Shown: piece after piece, positions 1 through 6,401 of the stretch
Layout of the letters: each line of letters opens with the position of its first letter
Position numbering within the stretch: position 1 is the first letter of the stretch
Source: an uncultured Trueperaceae bacterium
Lineage (GTDB): Bacteria > Deinococcota > Deinococci > Deinococcales > Trueperaceae
Assembly (NCBI GenBank): GCA_937911855.1
Contig: CALDPK010000237.1
Coordinates: forward strand, 1 to 6,927
Reading direction: 5' to 3'
DNA length: 6,927 bases
Made by a program: the position numbers and the translations under genes
Notes under the pieces: generated by a model
Databases searched by the model: none
Told to the model about the DNA's origin: nothing
Seen by the model: only the letters and a program-made list of their open reading frames with translations

Positions 1-212
1 TCATCACTGCTCGACCACTCAATTGCCTCGGACGCGCCGGCCACGACCATGATGGTGGCTGTCAGTGGCAGCGTGTCACCTGGCAGTAATGCAGTGTCTT
101 CTTGATTGATGACCACGGAAATGACTGCGGGCGACGTGCCAGGACCCGGACAGCCAGCCAATATGACCGCCAGGCCGGTCAACATGAAGAAACGACAGGT
201 CAGTTTGTGCAT
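1..212 (-). CDS. Lipoprotein with bacterial Ig-like (Big_2) domain, C-terminus cut by the window edge
   Basis: Seventy codons are visible from ATG 212 to the left edge, and the frame is still open there. The N-terminus is a lipoprotein signal peptide: basic start (MHKLTCR), hydrophobic core, then lipobox L18-A19-G20-C21. Cys21 would be the lipidated first residue of the mature protein, which would sit on the outer face of the membrane. A short Gly/Pro/Ser linker leads from about residue 30 into a beta-rich stretch with the Big_2 pattern: a Val/Ile strand, LLPGDTLPLTAT, and EWSSSD at 65-70. Such domains usually serve as surface or adhesion modules. The start is supported by a GGGAG Shine-Dalgarno sequence (plus-strand ctccc 218-222) five bases upstream. 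It lies 64 bases after the mini-lipoprotein stop, in the same direction as that gene and the SLH protein, so one surface-protein operon is plausible. What follows the Ig domain is outside the window. Confidence 0.85.
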   Translation of the reverse strand, partial: MHKLTCRFFMLTGLAVILAGCPGPGTSPAVISVVINQEDTALLPGDTLPLTATIMVVAGASEAIEWSSSD

Positions 213-217
213 TTCAA

Positions 218-222
218 CTCCC
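218..222 (-). promoter_or_regulatory. Ribosome binding site of the Ig-like lipoprotein
   Basis: GGGAG on the minus strand, with a five-base spacer (TTGAA) before ATG 212. It fixes the start and supports this as a translated gene although only its first 212 bases are in the window. Confidence 0.7.
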
Positions 223-276
223 GTGCAGCCTTAAAGTGGGCGCACCTTAGCATGCGGACATTGACCGGATGAGGAA

Positions 277-393
277 TTAGCTGATTTGTGCGGCTACGTC
301 CGCCCGCTGGAACGTGGGCAAGCAACCCGCCAGGACCAACAGGAGCAACAACGCGATCAGTGGAACACGGAGCCTTCCAAGGTGTCGCTTCAT
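277..393 (-). CDS. 38-residue mini-lipoprotein
   Basis: A complete small frame, ATG 393 to TAA 277. The protein starts MKRHLGRLR, a strongly basic n-region, followed by a hydrophobic core PLIALLLLLVLAGC with lipobox L21-A22-G23-C24, then only fourteen more residues (LPTFQRADVAAQIS). The tripartite signal and lipobox are unlikely to arise by chance, so a lipid-anchored 15-residue mature peptide is predicted. It begins 26 bases after the SLH protein stop and ends 64 bases before the Ig-like lipoprotein, all on the same strand. No good Shine-Dalgarno sequence precedes the ATG, and no alternative in-frame start lies between the upstream stop and this ATG. It may be translated by reinitiation after the upstream gene. 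It could instead be the remnant of a longer lipoprotein that has lost its C-terminal part. I do not recognise a family; entericidin-like peptides are similar only in size and type. Confidence 0.6.
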   Translation of the reverse strand: MKRHLGRLRVPLIALLLLLVLAGCLPTFQRADVAAQIS

Positions 394-419
394 GGTGCAT
401 GATTGTGCGTATCGCGGGT

Positions 420-3400
420 TTACCTGCTCTCCACCAGTCGCACCGCCAGGAGCAGCGCCTGTTCGCGCGTGGCGTTGGCGTAACCGCTGGCCTGCTCCTC
501 GGGCGTCACGGCGCGCGGGGTGAACTGGTTGCTGCCGGTGCCGGTGATGATGCCGTTGGCCGCCATGAAGTACACGCTTTCGCTGGCCCAGGCCGAGATG
601 CGTTCGTGATCGGTGAACGGCTCGGGCGCATCGAACTCGAGGGGGAACTGTGCGTCGGTTGCCCAGGTCCAGTCGGGCAGGTTCACCTTCTTGAACACGC
701 GGGTCAGTATGGTCGCGGCCTGCTCGCGGTTCAGCAGCTGATCCGGTGCGAACTCGGTAGAGGAGATGCCGACCGCCAGTTCCGTGTTGAAGGCCTTCAA
801 CACCTCGGAGTCATCCGTGTCCGTGAAGGGGTTGATTGCTGCCGGCACGGCTTCTTCACCGGTCAGTGCCTCGTAGACCCGGACTGCGACGGCGGCGAAT
901 TCCGCGCGGGTGATGGAACCGGTCAGGTCTGCGCCGGCCAGAACCGCGGGAATGAGACCGTGATCGGCGGCGCGCTGCAGTTCAGGCACCGCCCAGGCTG
1001 AGGCGTTCTCCCAGCGCTGGTCAACCTCCATGGACAGCGTGTAGTGCGAGGGTCGCCTGAGCCAGGCGGCGGCGCGACGGAAGCTGACGTCGAAATCACC
1101 TTGCGAGTGCACGTACTCGTAGTGACCGCCGTTGACGCTGGCGTAGCTCTGCATCAGGTCCTGTTCAGCTGGAGCGTTCGGACCGAACGCGCCGGCGGAG
1201 GAGATGGAGCTGGCAAAAATGTGCGGCTGGACTTCTGCGAGCGTGGCCCACAGCTCGCTGGTGCGGACGACTGCGCCGTCAGTCAGCAGGATGACGGCCT
1301 TCTTGCCCGGCCGTTCTGCCAGCGCCTGAGTGGCCTGAAGCAGTGCCGCCTCACCGGAGCTGGAGCTGGTGTTGCGCGGGTCAGCCTGGATGGCTTCCAG
1401 CACTCGCAGCGGCTCTCCTGACCAGTTGCGCAGCAGGAACGGGCTGTCGAACGGCAGCAGGTTCACTTCTTCGACCCCGGGGGAGATGCTCTGCGCGAAC
1501 GTCTCAAGCGCCTTGTAGATGATGGGCAGCGCACCTGCCACGCTGCCGCTGGTGTCCCAGGTGATGACAATCGAGCGGGGCGGCTCAAAGATGCGCAGCA
1601 GGTAATCGCCCGGCAGCACGCTTGCAGCGATGGTGATCTCTGTGGAGGTCGCTTCCTCCTGTACCGCGACGGCCTCGCCGCTTGCGTCAGACAGCTCGTA
1701 ATCGAACCCACGATGCGGCAGACCGCTCAAGGTGACGCTCAGGTGATTCATACCCGCGGGCACTGAGAGGCGGTACCAGGCTTCCTGCTCACCCAGTTCG
1801 ACTGTGCCCTGCAGTCGCTCACCGGGTGCAATAGTTGCGGCCGTCTCGCGGCTGCCGTTGTCACCTGCAGTCTGCGCTTCCTGAAGCACATCGGCATGTT
1901 GCTGCTCAAGCGGTCCAAGCCGGCTGTAATGGCCCCATTCGCCTACGGCGGAGCTGTAATCGGCGCCGGTGGCGCGTTCGATGATGCTTATCGCCTCAGG
2001 CAGCCGGTACGTGTCCCTGGGCGTCAGGTTGATCGCGCTGAAGCGGACGTAGCGGGCCCAGACGGGTTCCTCGAGTTGGAAGTGCGCTGGGTTCTCTGCA
2101 ACGTCCCAGGTGCCGATGGGCGTCCAGGGGCCGGTGGGGCTGTCGACTGCCACGCTGAGCTCCACGAGCTGGAAGCTGTTAGCTTCGCCTTCATGTTCGA
2201 GCCACTCGAACTGCTCGATCTGTGCGGCGCGCTCATGGTGGAAGCCGACGACCCAGTGCGCCTGCTCTTGCTCCCAGCCGAGCCGTATGGTTTCGACGTA
2301 CTCGTCAGCTCGGAGCATCCGGTTCGAATGTGCCATGGAACCGGGATCGGACCAGATCGGGTGGCCACCGACCCTCGGATCGGCGATGTTCAGGCCAGCG
2401 CCACCGGTCAGCAACGCCGCCGACTCCAGGGTGGTGACGGCCTTGAACGTACCGAGACGCATCGCGTCCAGATGGGGAGTGGCGCTGGCTACCTGGTTGG
2501 CCAGCAGGTGCAACCGCACGTAGCGTGCCATGACGGGTTCGGGCAGCACGAAGGCCTGCTCCGCCTGAATCGGAGAGAGTTCGGCGCGGAGCACCTCCGT
2601 GAACTCCTGGCCATCGAGCGACACGCTCACTGCGAAATCTTTGAGAGCAGCCGCTGGATGGTCTGTAGACGTTGGGTTGAGCAGGAATCCTGCGAGCTCA
2701 ACAGGCTCCGTCCCGGCCAGGCGGACGGTCAGCGGGAACTCGCTCATGCCCAGGTCCTGGGGAACACGGTCATACATGCGGTAATCCATGAAGTCGTGAT
2801 GCAGTGGCGCCATGCCGTCAAAGAGAAAGGGCACGTCGAAGCGGCTGACCAGTGTTTCCTCATCCGGGCTGGAGCTGAAGATCTCCGCTCCCAAGCCAGT
2901 CCAGGCTGCGTCCAGGCCACCGAGCAGCGCCTGTGGCAACGGGTACCACAGGTGACTCCCCACTGGGCTCGCCATTGCATCCGGAGCGAACGTTACGTCC
3001 GCGGTCGACTGGCGCCCGTCGGCGCTGCGGGCACTCACGGTCAGCACTACCGGCTCGTCAGGCACTTCCGAAGCGATGACCACAGGGACGCGCACGGCCT
3101 GTTCCTCACCGGGAGCCAACGACAGGCTGCCTGGCACCTCAAGCTGCCAGCGGCCGTCCGATGCGTGCCCGTCGAACGTGAGTTCGAGCGCCTCGGCGTG
3201 CGGGTTGCTCACGGCAAGCTCCAGATCGAACCGCTGCCCGTAGGGCCAATACGCCGCCACCGCGTCGACGCTGTCTGGTCGCAGGGCCATGGAAAGGTCC
3301 AGGGAAGCGGGTTCGAATAGCGTTGCTTCGTCTTCATAACGACCGAACCATTCGGGGAAATCGCTGTCCCGTCCCGGCGCCACACTGAACGGGCTCAGCC

Positions 3401-4028
3401 GCTCAAGTGTCACCTGGTACCAGTCCTCGCTCGGAACTTCAGCGTACAGCTGCAAATGGTATTCGCCGGCAGGCAGCCACTCCTGCCCGGTGATCAGGCC
3501 GTCCGGTCCGGCGAAGGCACGGCCAAGGGAGTACGAGCCCCAACGGAGGACACCGATAAAGTTGCCGTCCGCTGGAGGCGTCACAGTGAGACGCACGTGC
3601 TGGGGCGCCGGGAGGTTGAACCGGAAGTAATCGCTGTCATCATGGGTGGTCAGCAGGCCGATGCGAGGCTCACCGAAACGCAGTAGCTCTGCCGTGGTTC
3701 CAGCGTCGTTGGGCTCGCGTTCGGGCAGTCCTGGCGGCCTGTCCCGTTGCGACAACGTTTCAGTTTCTCCGTCAGGTTCAGTAGCTCCAGGGGCTGCTGA
3801 CTGCTGTTCGGCGGGGTCGGCCACAGCTGCTGCGGGTTCCGGCATGGCTGAGGCTGGCCCGATCGGCAGCAGACGGAGGGTATAAGGGGTGTCGCTGCCC
3901 GAAACCCTGAAGTAATGCGTTCCGGGCAGCAGGTAGAGATTGTCGAGTCTGAGGTTGCCCGATGCGCGGTGCCGCGCTGCGTGCTTGCCGGCGGCGTCGT
4001 AGTAGCTCCGGGAGCTCAGGAAGACCTG
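420..4028 (-). other. C-terminal part of a secreted SLH-anchored surface protein with PPC, discoidin-like and VWA domains
   Basis: Numbering is from GTG 4667. Residues 214-270 look like the end of a PPC-type sandwich (LLPGTHYFRVSG, YTLRLLP). Residues 272-317 are a Pro/Ala/Glu linker. A full PPC-like domain follows at 317-427 (EREPNDAGTTAELL, DDSDYFRF), a NEW3-like sandwich at about 465-560 (LAPGEEQAVRVPV), and two F5/8-discoidin-like domains at about 567-742 and 743-902, each ending with an ARYVR(L/F) strand. Another PPC-like domain is at 935-1030. A von Willebrand A domain (1031-1202) has the MIDAS motif DTSGS (Asp1038, Ser1040, Ser1042) and LLTDG (Asp1130); the MIDAS Thr is not clear. Three SLH modules (about 1220-1415) carry ITRAEFAAVAVRV, LNREQAATILTRVF and ATREQALLLAVRLVE, and would bind secondary cell-wall polymer. 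The likely role is a metal-dependent adhesion or glycan/protein-binding protein of the outer surface layer. No peptidase or hydrolase catalytic domain is seen. The native start and signal peptide are missing. Confidence 0.8.
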
Positions 4029-4667
4029 CTCCGTGCCGCCGGTGATCATCACGTCCGCCTCGCCGCGCTGGATGATGCGCAATGCATCGCCCAGCGCGTG
4101 TGCGCTCGATGCACACGCGGAGACCGTACAGTAGTTCGGCCCCCGCATGCCGTAACGCATCGAGACGTGACCTGCGGCAATGTCGGGAATGAACATCGGT
4201 ACGAAGAAGGGACTGATGCGCTTCGGTCCCCGCTCGATCATGACGCGGGTCTGTTCCTCGAACGTAGAGATGCCGCCGATACCGCTGCCGATCAGGACGC
4301 CGACACGGTCGAAATCCACGTGGGCCGGCTTGTTGTCGAGGCCTGCCTGGGTGACCGCCTCCTGAGAGGCGGCCATCGCCAGCTGGGCAAAGCGATCCAT
4401 CCGCTTCGCCGTGCGCGGCTCGACATAATCCGTGGGCTGGAAATCATCGACTTCCGCCGCGATGCGCGTGCGCCACGGCTGCACGTCGAACCGCGTGATC
4501 CTGCGGATCGGTGAGCGCTCGCGACGCAGACCTTCCCAGAAATTCTCTTTGCCCGTGCCGACCGCGGTGATCGGTCCGATCCCCGTGATTGCCACGCGAT
4601 GTCCGGCCGGACGTGCGTGGCCGGGCCCGTTGCGGTCGCCGTTTCCGTTGAGCTGGTGTTCAGACAC
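420..4667 (-). CDS. In-frame chimera: N-terminal half of a beta-ketoacyl-ACP synthase joined to an SLH/VWA surface protein
   Basis: One uninterrupted frame of 1415 residues, GTG 4667 to TAA 420. The open frame extends upstream to a GTG at 4736, but that lies deep in the preceding gene. GTG 4667 has an ideal GGGAGG Shine-Dalgarno sequence six bases upstream and sits 24 codons before the first conserved KS motif, so it is chosen. Residues 1-213 are a FabF-like KS. From about residue 214 to the end the protein is an extracellular, cell-wall-anchored multidomain protein. The KS part has no signal peptide and is soluble and cytosolic in all known relatives, whereas SLH domains work only outside the cell. 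The KS lacks its catalytic histidines and the surface protein lacks its export signal, so neither half is functional as drawn. I read it as two genes merged at a breakpoint (an assembly chimera, or less likely a real rearrangement) that happens to stay in frame. The two parts are described separately below. The 1415-residue frame is certain; its existence as one protein is doubtful. Confidence 0.7.
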   Translation of the reverse strand: MSEHQLNGNGDRNGPGHARPAGHRVAITGIGPITAVGTGKENFWEGLRRERSPIRRITRFDVQPWRTRIAAEVDDFQPTDYVEPRTAKRMDRFAQLAMAASQEAVTQAGLDNKPAHVDFDRVGVLIGSGIGGISTFEEQTRVMIERGPKRISPFFVPMFIPDIAAGHVSMRYGMRGPNYCTVSACASSAHALGDALRIIQRGEADVMITGGTEQVFLSSRSYYDAAGKHAARHRASGNLRLDNLYLLPGTHYFRVSGSDTPYTLRLLPIGPASAMPEPAAAVADPAEQQSAAPGATEPDGETETLSQRDRPPGLPEREPNDAGTTAELLRFGEPRIGLLTTHDDSDYFRFNLPAPQHVRLTVTPPADGNFIGVLRWGSYSLGRAFAGPDGLITGQEWLPAGEYHLQLYAEVPSEDWYQVTLERLSPFSVAPGRDSDFPEWFGRYEDEATLFEPASLDLSMALRPDSVDAVAAYWPYGQRFDLELAVSNPHAEALELTFDGHASDGRWQLEVPGSLSLAPGEEQAVRVPVVIASEVPDEPVVLTVSARSADGRQSTADVTFAPDAMASPVGSHLWYPLPQALLGGLDAAWTGLGAEIFSSSPDEETLVSRFDVPFLFDGMAPLHHDFMDYRMYDRVPQDLGMSEFPLTVRLAGTEPVELAGFLLNPTSTDHPAAALKDFAVSVSLDGQEFTEVLRAELSPIQAEQAFVLPEPVMARYVRLHLLANQVASATPHLDAMRLGTFKAVTTLESAALLTGGAGLNIADPRVGGHPIWSDPGSMAHSNRMLRADEYVETIRLGWEQEQAHWVVGFHHERAAQIEQFEWLEHEGEANSFQLVELSVAVDSPTGPWTPIGTWDVAENPAHFQLEEPVWARYVRFSAINLTPRDTYRLPEAISIIERATGADYSSAVGEWGHYSRLGPLEQQHADVLQEAQTAGDNGSRETAATIAPGERLQGTVELGEQEAWYRLSVPAGMNHLSVTLSGLPHRGFDYELSDASGEAVAVQEEATSTEITIAASVLPGDYLLRIFEPPRSIVITWDTSGSVAGALPIIYKALETFAQSISPGVEEVNLLPFDSPFLLRNWSGEPLRVLEAIQADPRNTSSSSGEAALLQATQALAERPGKKAVILLTDGAVVRTSELWATLAEVQPHIFASSISSAGAFGPNAPAEQDLMQSYASVNGGHYEYVHSQGDFDVSFRRAAAWLRRPSHYTLSMEVDQRWENASAWAVPELQRAADHGLIPAVLAGADLTGSITRAEFAAVAVRVYEALTGEEAVPAAINPFTDTDDSEVLKAFNTELAVGISSTEFAPDQLLNREQAATILTRVFKKVNLPDWTWATDAQFPLEFDAPEPFTDHERISAWASESVYFMAANGIITGTGSNQFTPRAVTPEEQASGYANATREQALLLAVRLVESR
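3997..4031. other. Probable chimeric junction
   Basis: Reading on the minus strand, KS similarity is strong up to GGTE (codons ending at 4029). The family would continue with an Ala-x-Ile/Thr-Pro-like segment toward the Phe-gate loop. Here it continues QVFLSSRSYY and then DAAGK (from 3998), the typical turn of an extracellular beta-sandwich repeat. The switch therefore lies between about 3997 and 4031. A short imperfect inverted repeat, AGCTCC-g-GGAGCT (4004-4016), lies inside this interval. No insertion sequence, target-site duplication or recognisable attachment site is visible. The exact joining base cannot be fixed without homologues of both parents. Confidence 0.65.
4029..4667 (-). pseudogene. 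Beta-ketoacyl-ACP synthase (FabF / type II PKS KS-alpha-like), N-terminal half only
   Basis: Residues 1-213 from GTG 4667. After a hydrophilic Asn/Gly/Arg/His leader of about 24 residues comes the first thiolase-fold strand, HRVAITGIGPITAVG (24-37). Then follow a KRMDRFAQLAM-type helix, GVLIGSGIGGISTFE, FFVPMFIPDIAAGHVSM, and the nucleophile site GPNYCTVSACASSAHALGDA with catalytic Cys185. The last KS motif is ADVMITGGTE (204-213). Complete family members are about 410-420 residues; the substrate-gating loop and both catalytic His regions (HGTGT- and GFGGH-type) are absent. The nucleophile Cys is retained, so the source gene was a condensing (KS-alpha/FabF) enzyme, not a chain-length-factor partner with Gln in that position. 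The GTG start overlaps the SRPBCC stop by eight bases. The cyclase and flavoprotein neighbours favour a dedicated polyketide or specialised fatty-acid role over housekeeping FabF, which normally sits beside acpP and fabG; that is inference. The gene is truncated here by the junction rather than by an internal stop. Confidence 0.85.
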
Positions 4668-5145
4668 GCCGGACCTCCCTGTGATTGCGAGAAGCCTGGG
4701 CGGCGACGCCGGCGAGGGTGCGCTGCGCGATGACACTGACGAACTGGCGGGAAATGACGAGGTCCCAGGCGAGCGGGCCGATCAGCGGCCAGGCCGGACC
4801 GTCCCAGGCGTGCGTGATCTTCACGTCGGTCGAGCCATCATCGTGCGCCTCGAAGCTCCACTTCACCTGCATGCCTCGCGTGATGCCGTCGACGTGTTCG
4901 TAGTACACGGCAGGCTCGTCGGGATCGACGCGCATGTCCGAGACCCACCAGGTGGGGTAGCGCAAAGGTCCTCCGAAATCGCGCCATGCGGCCATCTCGA
5001 CGCGGCCAGTGCCGAAGTCGCGCTGTTCATGGAAGCGGACCCACCGGTAGTGCGGCAGGATCTCGGGCCATCGTTCCACGTCTGCCGCGACCTGGAAGCA
5101 GACGTTGGGAGGTGCTTCCATCCGGTGTTCGTCGAGTATGGTCAC
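4660..5145 (-). CDS. SRPBCC (START-like) protein, polyketide cyclase/aromatase type
   Basis: A complete 161-residue protein, GTG 5145 to TGA 4660. It has the typical single-domain SRPBCC layout: an N-terminal strand (MTILDEHRMEAPPNVCF), then the family signature VAADVERWPEILPHYRWVR (19-37). Central strands include the aromatic YPTWWVSDM. A MQVKWSFEAHDDGSTDVKITHAW segment follows, and a long C-terminal helix containing WDLVISRQFVSVIAQRTL closes the hydrophobic pocket. The family binds hydrophobic ligands; in type II PKS clusters relatives fold and aromatise poly-beta-ketone chains. The start is set by the four-base GTGA overlap with the flavoprotein stop and a GAGGG Shine-Dalgarno sequence just upstream. 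The stop overlaps the KS start by eight bases. Sitting between a flavoenzyme and a KS favours a cyclase/aromatase role, but the fold alone does not prove catalysis; it could be a ligand-binding helper. No signal peptide or membrane segment is seen, so it should be cytosolic. Confidence 0.85.
   Translation of the reverse strand: MTILDEHRMEAPPNVCFQVAADVERWPEILPHYRWVRFHEQRDFGTGRVEMAAWRDFGGPLRYPTWWVSDMRVDPDEPAVYYEHVDGITRGMQVKWSFEAHDDGSTDVKITHAWDGPAWPLIGPLAWDLVISRQFVSVIAQRTLAGVAAQASRNHREVRRV
4674..4679 (-). promoter_or_regulatory. Ribosome binding site of the KS gene
   Basis: GGGAGG on the minus strand (plus-strand cctccc), with a six-base spacer before GTG 4667. It lies inside the last codons of the SRPBCC gene. 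It decides the KS start in favour of GTG 4667 over the upstream GTG at 4736, and fits coupled translation through the GTGTCTGA overlap. Confidence 0.75.
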
Positions 5146-6401
5146 GATGCCCTCGCGAGGGAGTGGAGTGTGGCTGTGGCGAGTCGCGGGTCCAGCAGTG
5201 AGGCCGGCGCGCGCAGGTCACTGGTAACGCCCAGCAGCGCATTGCGCGCCGGACTGCTGCGGCCGAGCGCGCGGATCGCGGCATTCGCAAGCACCGGCTG
5301 TGCGAGAACATGCTCGATCAGCCACTGCACGCGTCGCGCGCCGAGTGTGAGCGCCGCATGCGCTTCTGCCCAGCCGACCAGGCGTTCGCGACTGACACAG
5401 CCGGGCTGCCGCAATGCTCGCGCCGCAACGACGGCCAGTTGCTCGGCACCCGCCAGCGCCTGGTGAATGCCCTGTCCGGTGAATGGATCGAAGTAGCCAG
5501 CCGCGTCGCCCACGAGTGCAACGCTATCGAACGCGACGTCGCGCACCGGTACGTCGAACGGACCCGATGCCATCCACACCTCGCCGGCCAGTGGACGCAT
5601 CGGTGCGTCGTCGGCGAGCAGTGGAAAACGACCCTGCCAGTGATCGACGAAGGCGTTCAGCCGCGTCTCGCGAGGGCCGTTCTCGAACGCTCCCTGCGCG
5701 GCACGTGACGACACGACGAGCGTCACGTTACAGGCATCCCCGGCGGCACTGACCGGTGCAATGCCGACGCACGCGCCGGCGGTCAGGTGCATCTCGCCGA
5801 GCGCCTCGTCTGAGCACATGTGTCGGGGAACTGCAGCGTGTGTACTGAGCGAGAGCTTGCGTAGCCGCGGTGGCCGGCGGACGGCATGTACTGCACGTGC
5901 GACGATGGAGCGCAGCCCGTCGGCTCCGACGACAAGTCGCGCATGCAGGCGGTGCTGGTCACCGTGGAGACGCAGCGTGCATCCATGAGTGTCGCATGCG
6001 ACCTCCGTGACGCGTGCGCCAGCACGTACTTCGACGCCGGCGGCAATGGCCGCGTCCACCAGTACCATGTCCAGCTGCTCGCGTGAGATGGCGTATGCGG
6101 AGGTGTCGCCTTCCGCTGTGATCTCGTCGAAGTGTGTCACGAATGACGAGCCGTCCGGCGCGATGATGCGCCAGCCGCGCAGGCGAGCGGGGGCGAGTGC
6201 GTCGATTGCGCTGAGGAGTCCGAGCCGGGAAAGTACGCGTGTACTGCCTGCGCTCAGGCAGTCGCCGCAGGGCTTCGCGCGCGGCAGTGACTTGCGCTCG
6301 AGCAGGAGCACGTCATGCCCTGCACGGGCGAGCAGAAGTGCAGTGACGGCACCGGCAGGCCCGCCGCCAACGACGACGACCTCGCGATGCTCGCATGTCA
6401 T
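5142..6401 (-). CDS. NAD(P)/FAD-dependent oxidoreductase, geranylgeranyl-reductase-like family
   Basis: 419 residues from ATG 6401 to TGA 5142. The N-terminal Rossmann fold has EVVVVGGGPAGAVTALLLA (GxGxxG at 12-17) ending in the ribose-binding acidic residue of VLLLERK (Glu36). KPCGDCLS (44-50) is the conserved Cys-Gly segment of this family, here with a second Cys48. Further motifs are SREQLDMVL (106-114), the DG motif VVGADGLRSIVAR (157-169), and the FAD-pyrophosphate motif VALVGDAAGYFDPFTGQGI (294-312). Relatives reduce isoprenoid double bonds or hydroxylate/oxidise aromatic and polyketide rings; the substrate here is unknown. It is probably the first gene of the operon and overlaps the SRPBCC start by four bases. 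An in-frame GTG at 6488 would add 29 residues rich in Gly, Ser and Glu with no family similarity. ATG 6401 places the FAD motif at the usual distance and has a weak GGTGG Shine-Dalgarno sequence four bases upstream, so it is preferred. Confidence 0.85.
   Translation of the reverse strand: MTCEHREVVVVGGGPAGAVTALLLARAGHDVLLLERKSLPRAKPCGDCLSAGSTRVLSRLGLLSAIDALAPARLRGWRIIAPDGSSFVTHFDEITAEGDTSAYAISREQLDMVLVDAAIAAGVEVRAGARVTEVACDTHGCTLRLHGDQHRLHARLVVGADGLRSIVARAVHAVRRPPRLRKLSLSTHAAVPRHMCSDEALGEMHLTAGACVGIAPVSAAGDACNVTLVVSSRAAQGAFENGPRETRLNAFVDHWQGRFPLLADDAPMRPLAGEVWMASGPFDVPVRDVAFDSVALVGDAAGYFDPFTGQGIHQALAGAEQLAVVAARALRQPGCVSRERLVGWAEAHAALTLGARRVQWLIEHVLAQPVLANAAIRALGRSSPARNALLGVTSDLRAPASLLDPRLATATLHSLARAS
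5150..5161. repeat. 12-bp perfect palindrome over the SRPBCC ribosome binding site
   Basis: CCCTCGCGAGGG is self-complementary. It lies in the last codons of the flavoprotein gene, four bases upstream of GTG 5145, and its minus-strand 3' arm supplies the AGGG of the SRPBCC Shine-Dalgarno sequence. In RNA it could form only a small hairpin (CCCU-CGCG-AGGG) that hides the site until a ribosome on the upstream gene opens it. The palindrome is seen directly; the function is inference and it may be a chance product of GC-rich codons. Confidence 0.35.

Noticed and set aside
200..400. A 66-codon minus-strand frame starting seven bases before the mini-lipoprotein
   Set aside because: It is in another frame, has no signal or domain, overlaps the better-supported mini-lipoprotein, and its end overlaps the Ig-like lipoprotein start.
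288..1001. A 237-codon plus-strand open frame opposite the SLH domains
   Set aside because: The opposite strand encodes clear SLH modules and the mini-lipoprotein signal; the plus frame shows no domain.
1896..3320. A 474-codon plus-strand open frame opposite the surface protein
   Set aside because: It is antisense to convincing PPC, discoidin-like and NEW3-like domains, has no recognisable motif or ribosome binding site, and long antisense frames are expected in GC-rich DNA.
4004..4016. The inverted repeat AGCTCC-g-GGAGCT at the join as a recombination or attachment site
   Set aside because: It is too short, has no partner copy or integrase nearby, and such repeats are common in GC-rich DNA; it is noted only because it falls in the junction interval.
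4668..4736. An earlier start (GTG 4736) for the KS frame
   Set aside because: It adds 23 residues inside the SRPBCC gene with no family match, while GTG 4667 has a textbook ribosome binding site and the normal position relative to the first KS motif.
4432..5466. A 344-codon plus-strand open frame
   Set aside because: It runs antisense across three real genes (KS, SRPBCC and flavoprotein) and has low-complexity Arg/Ser/Ala composition.
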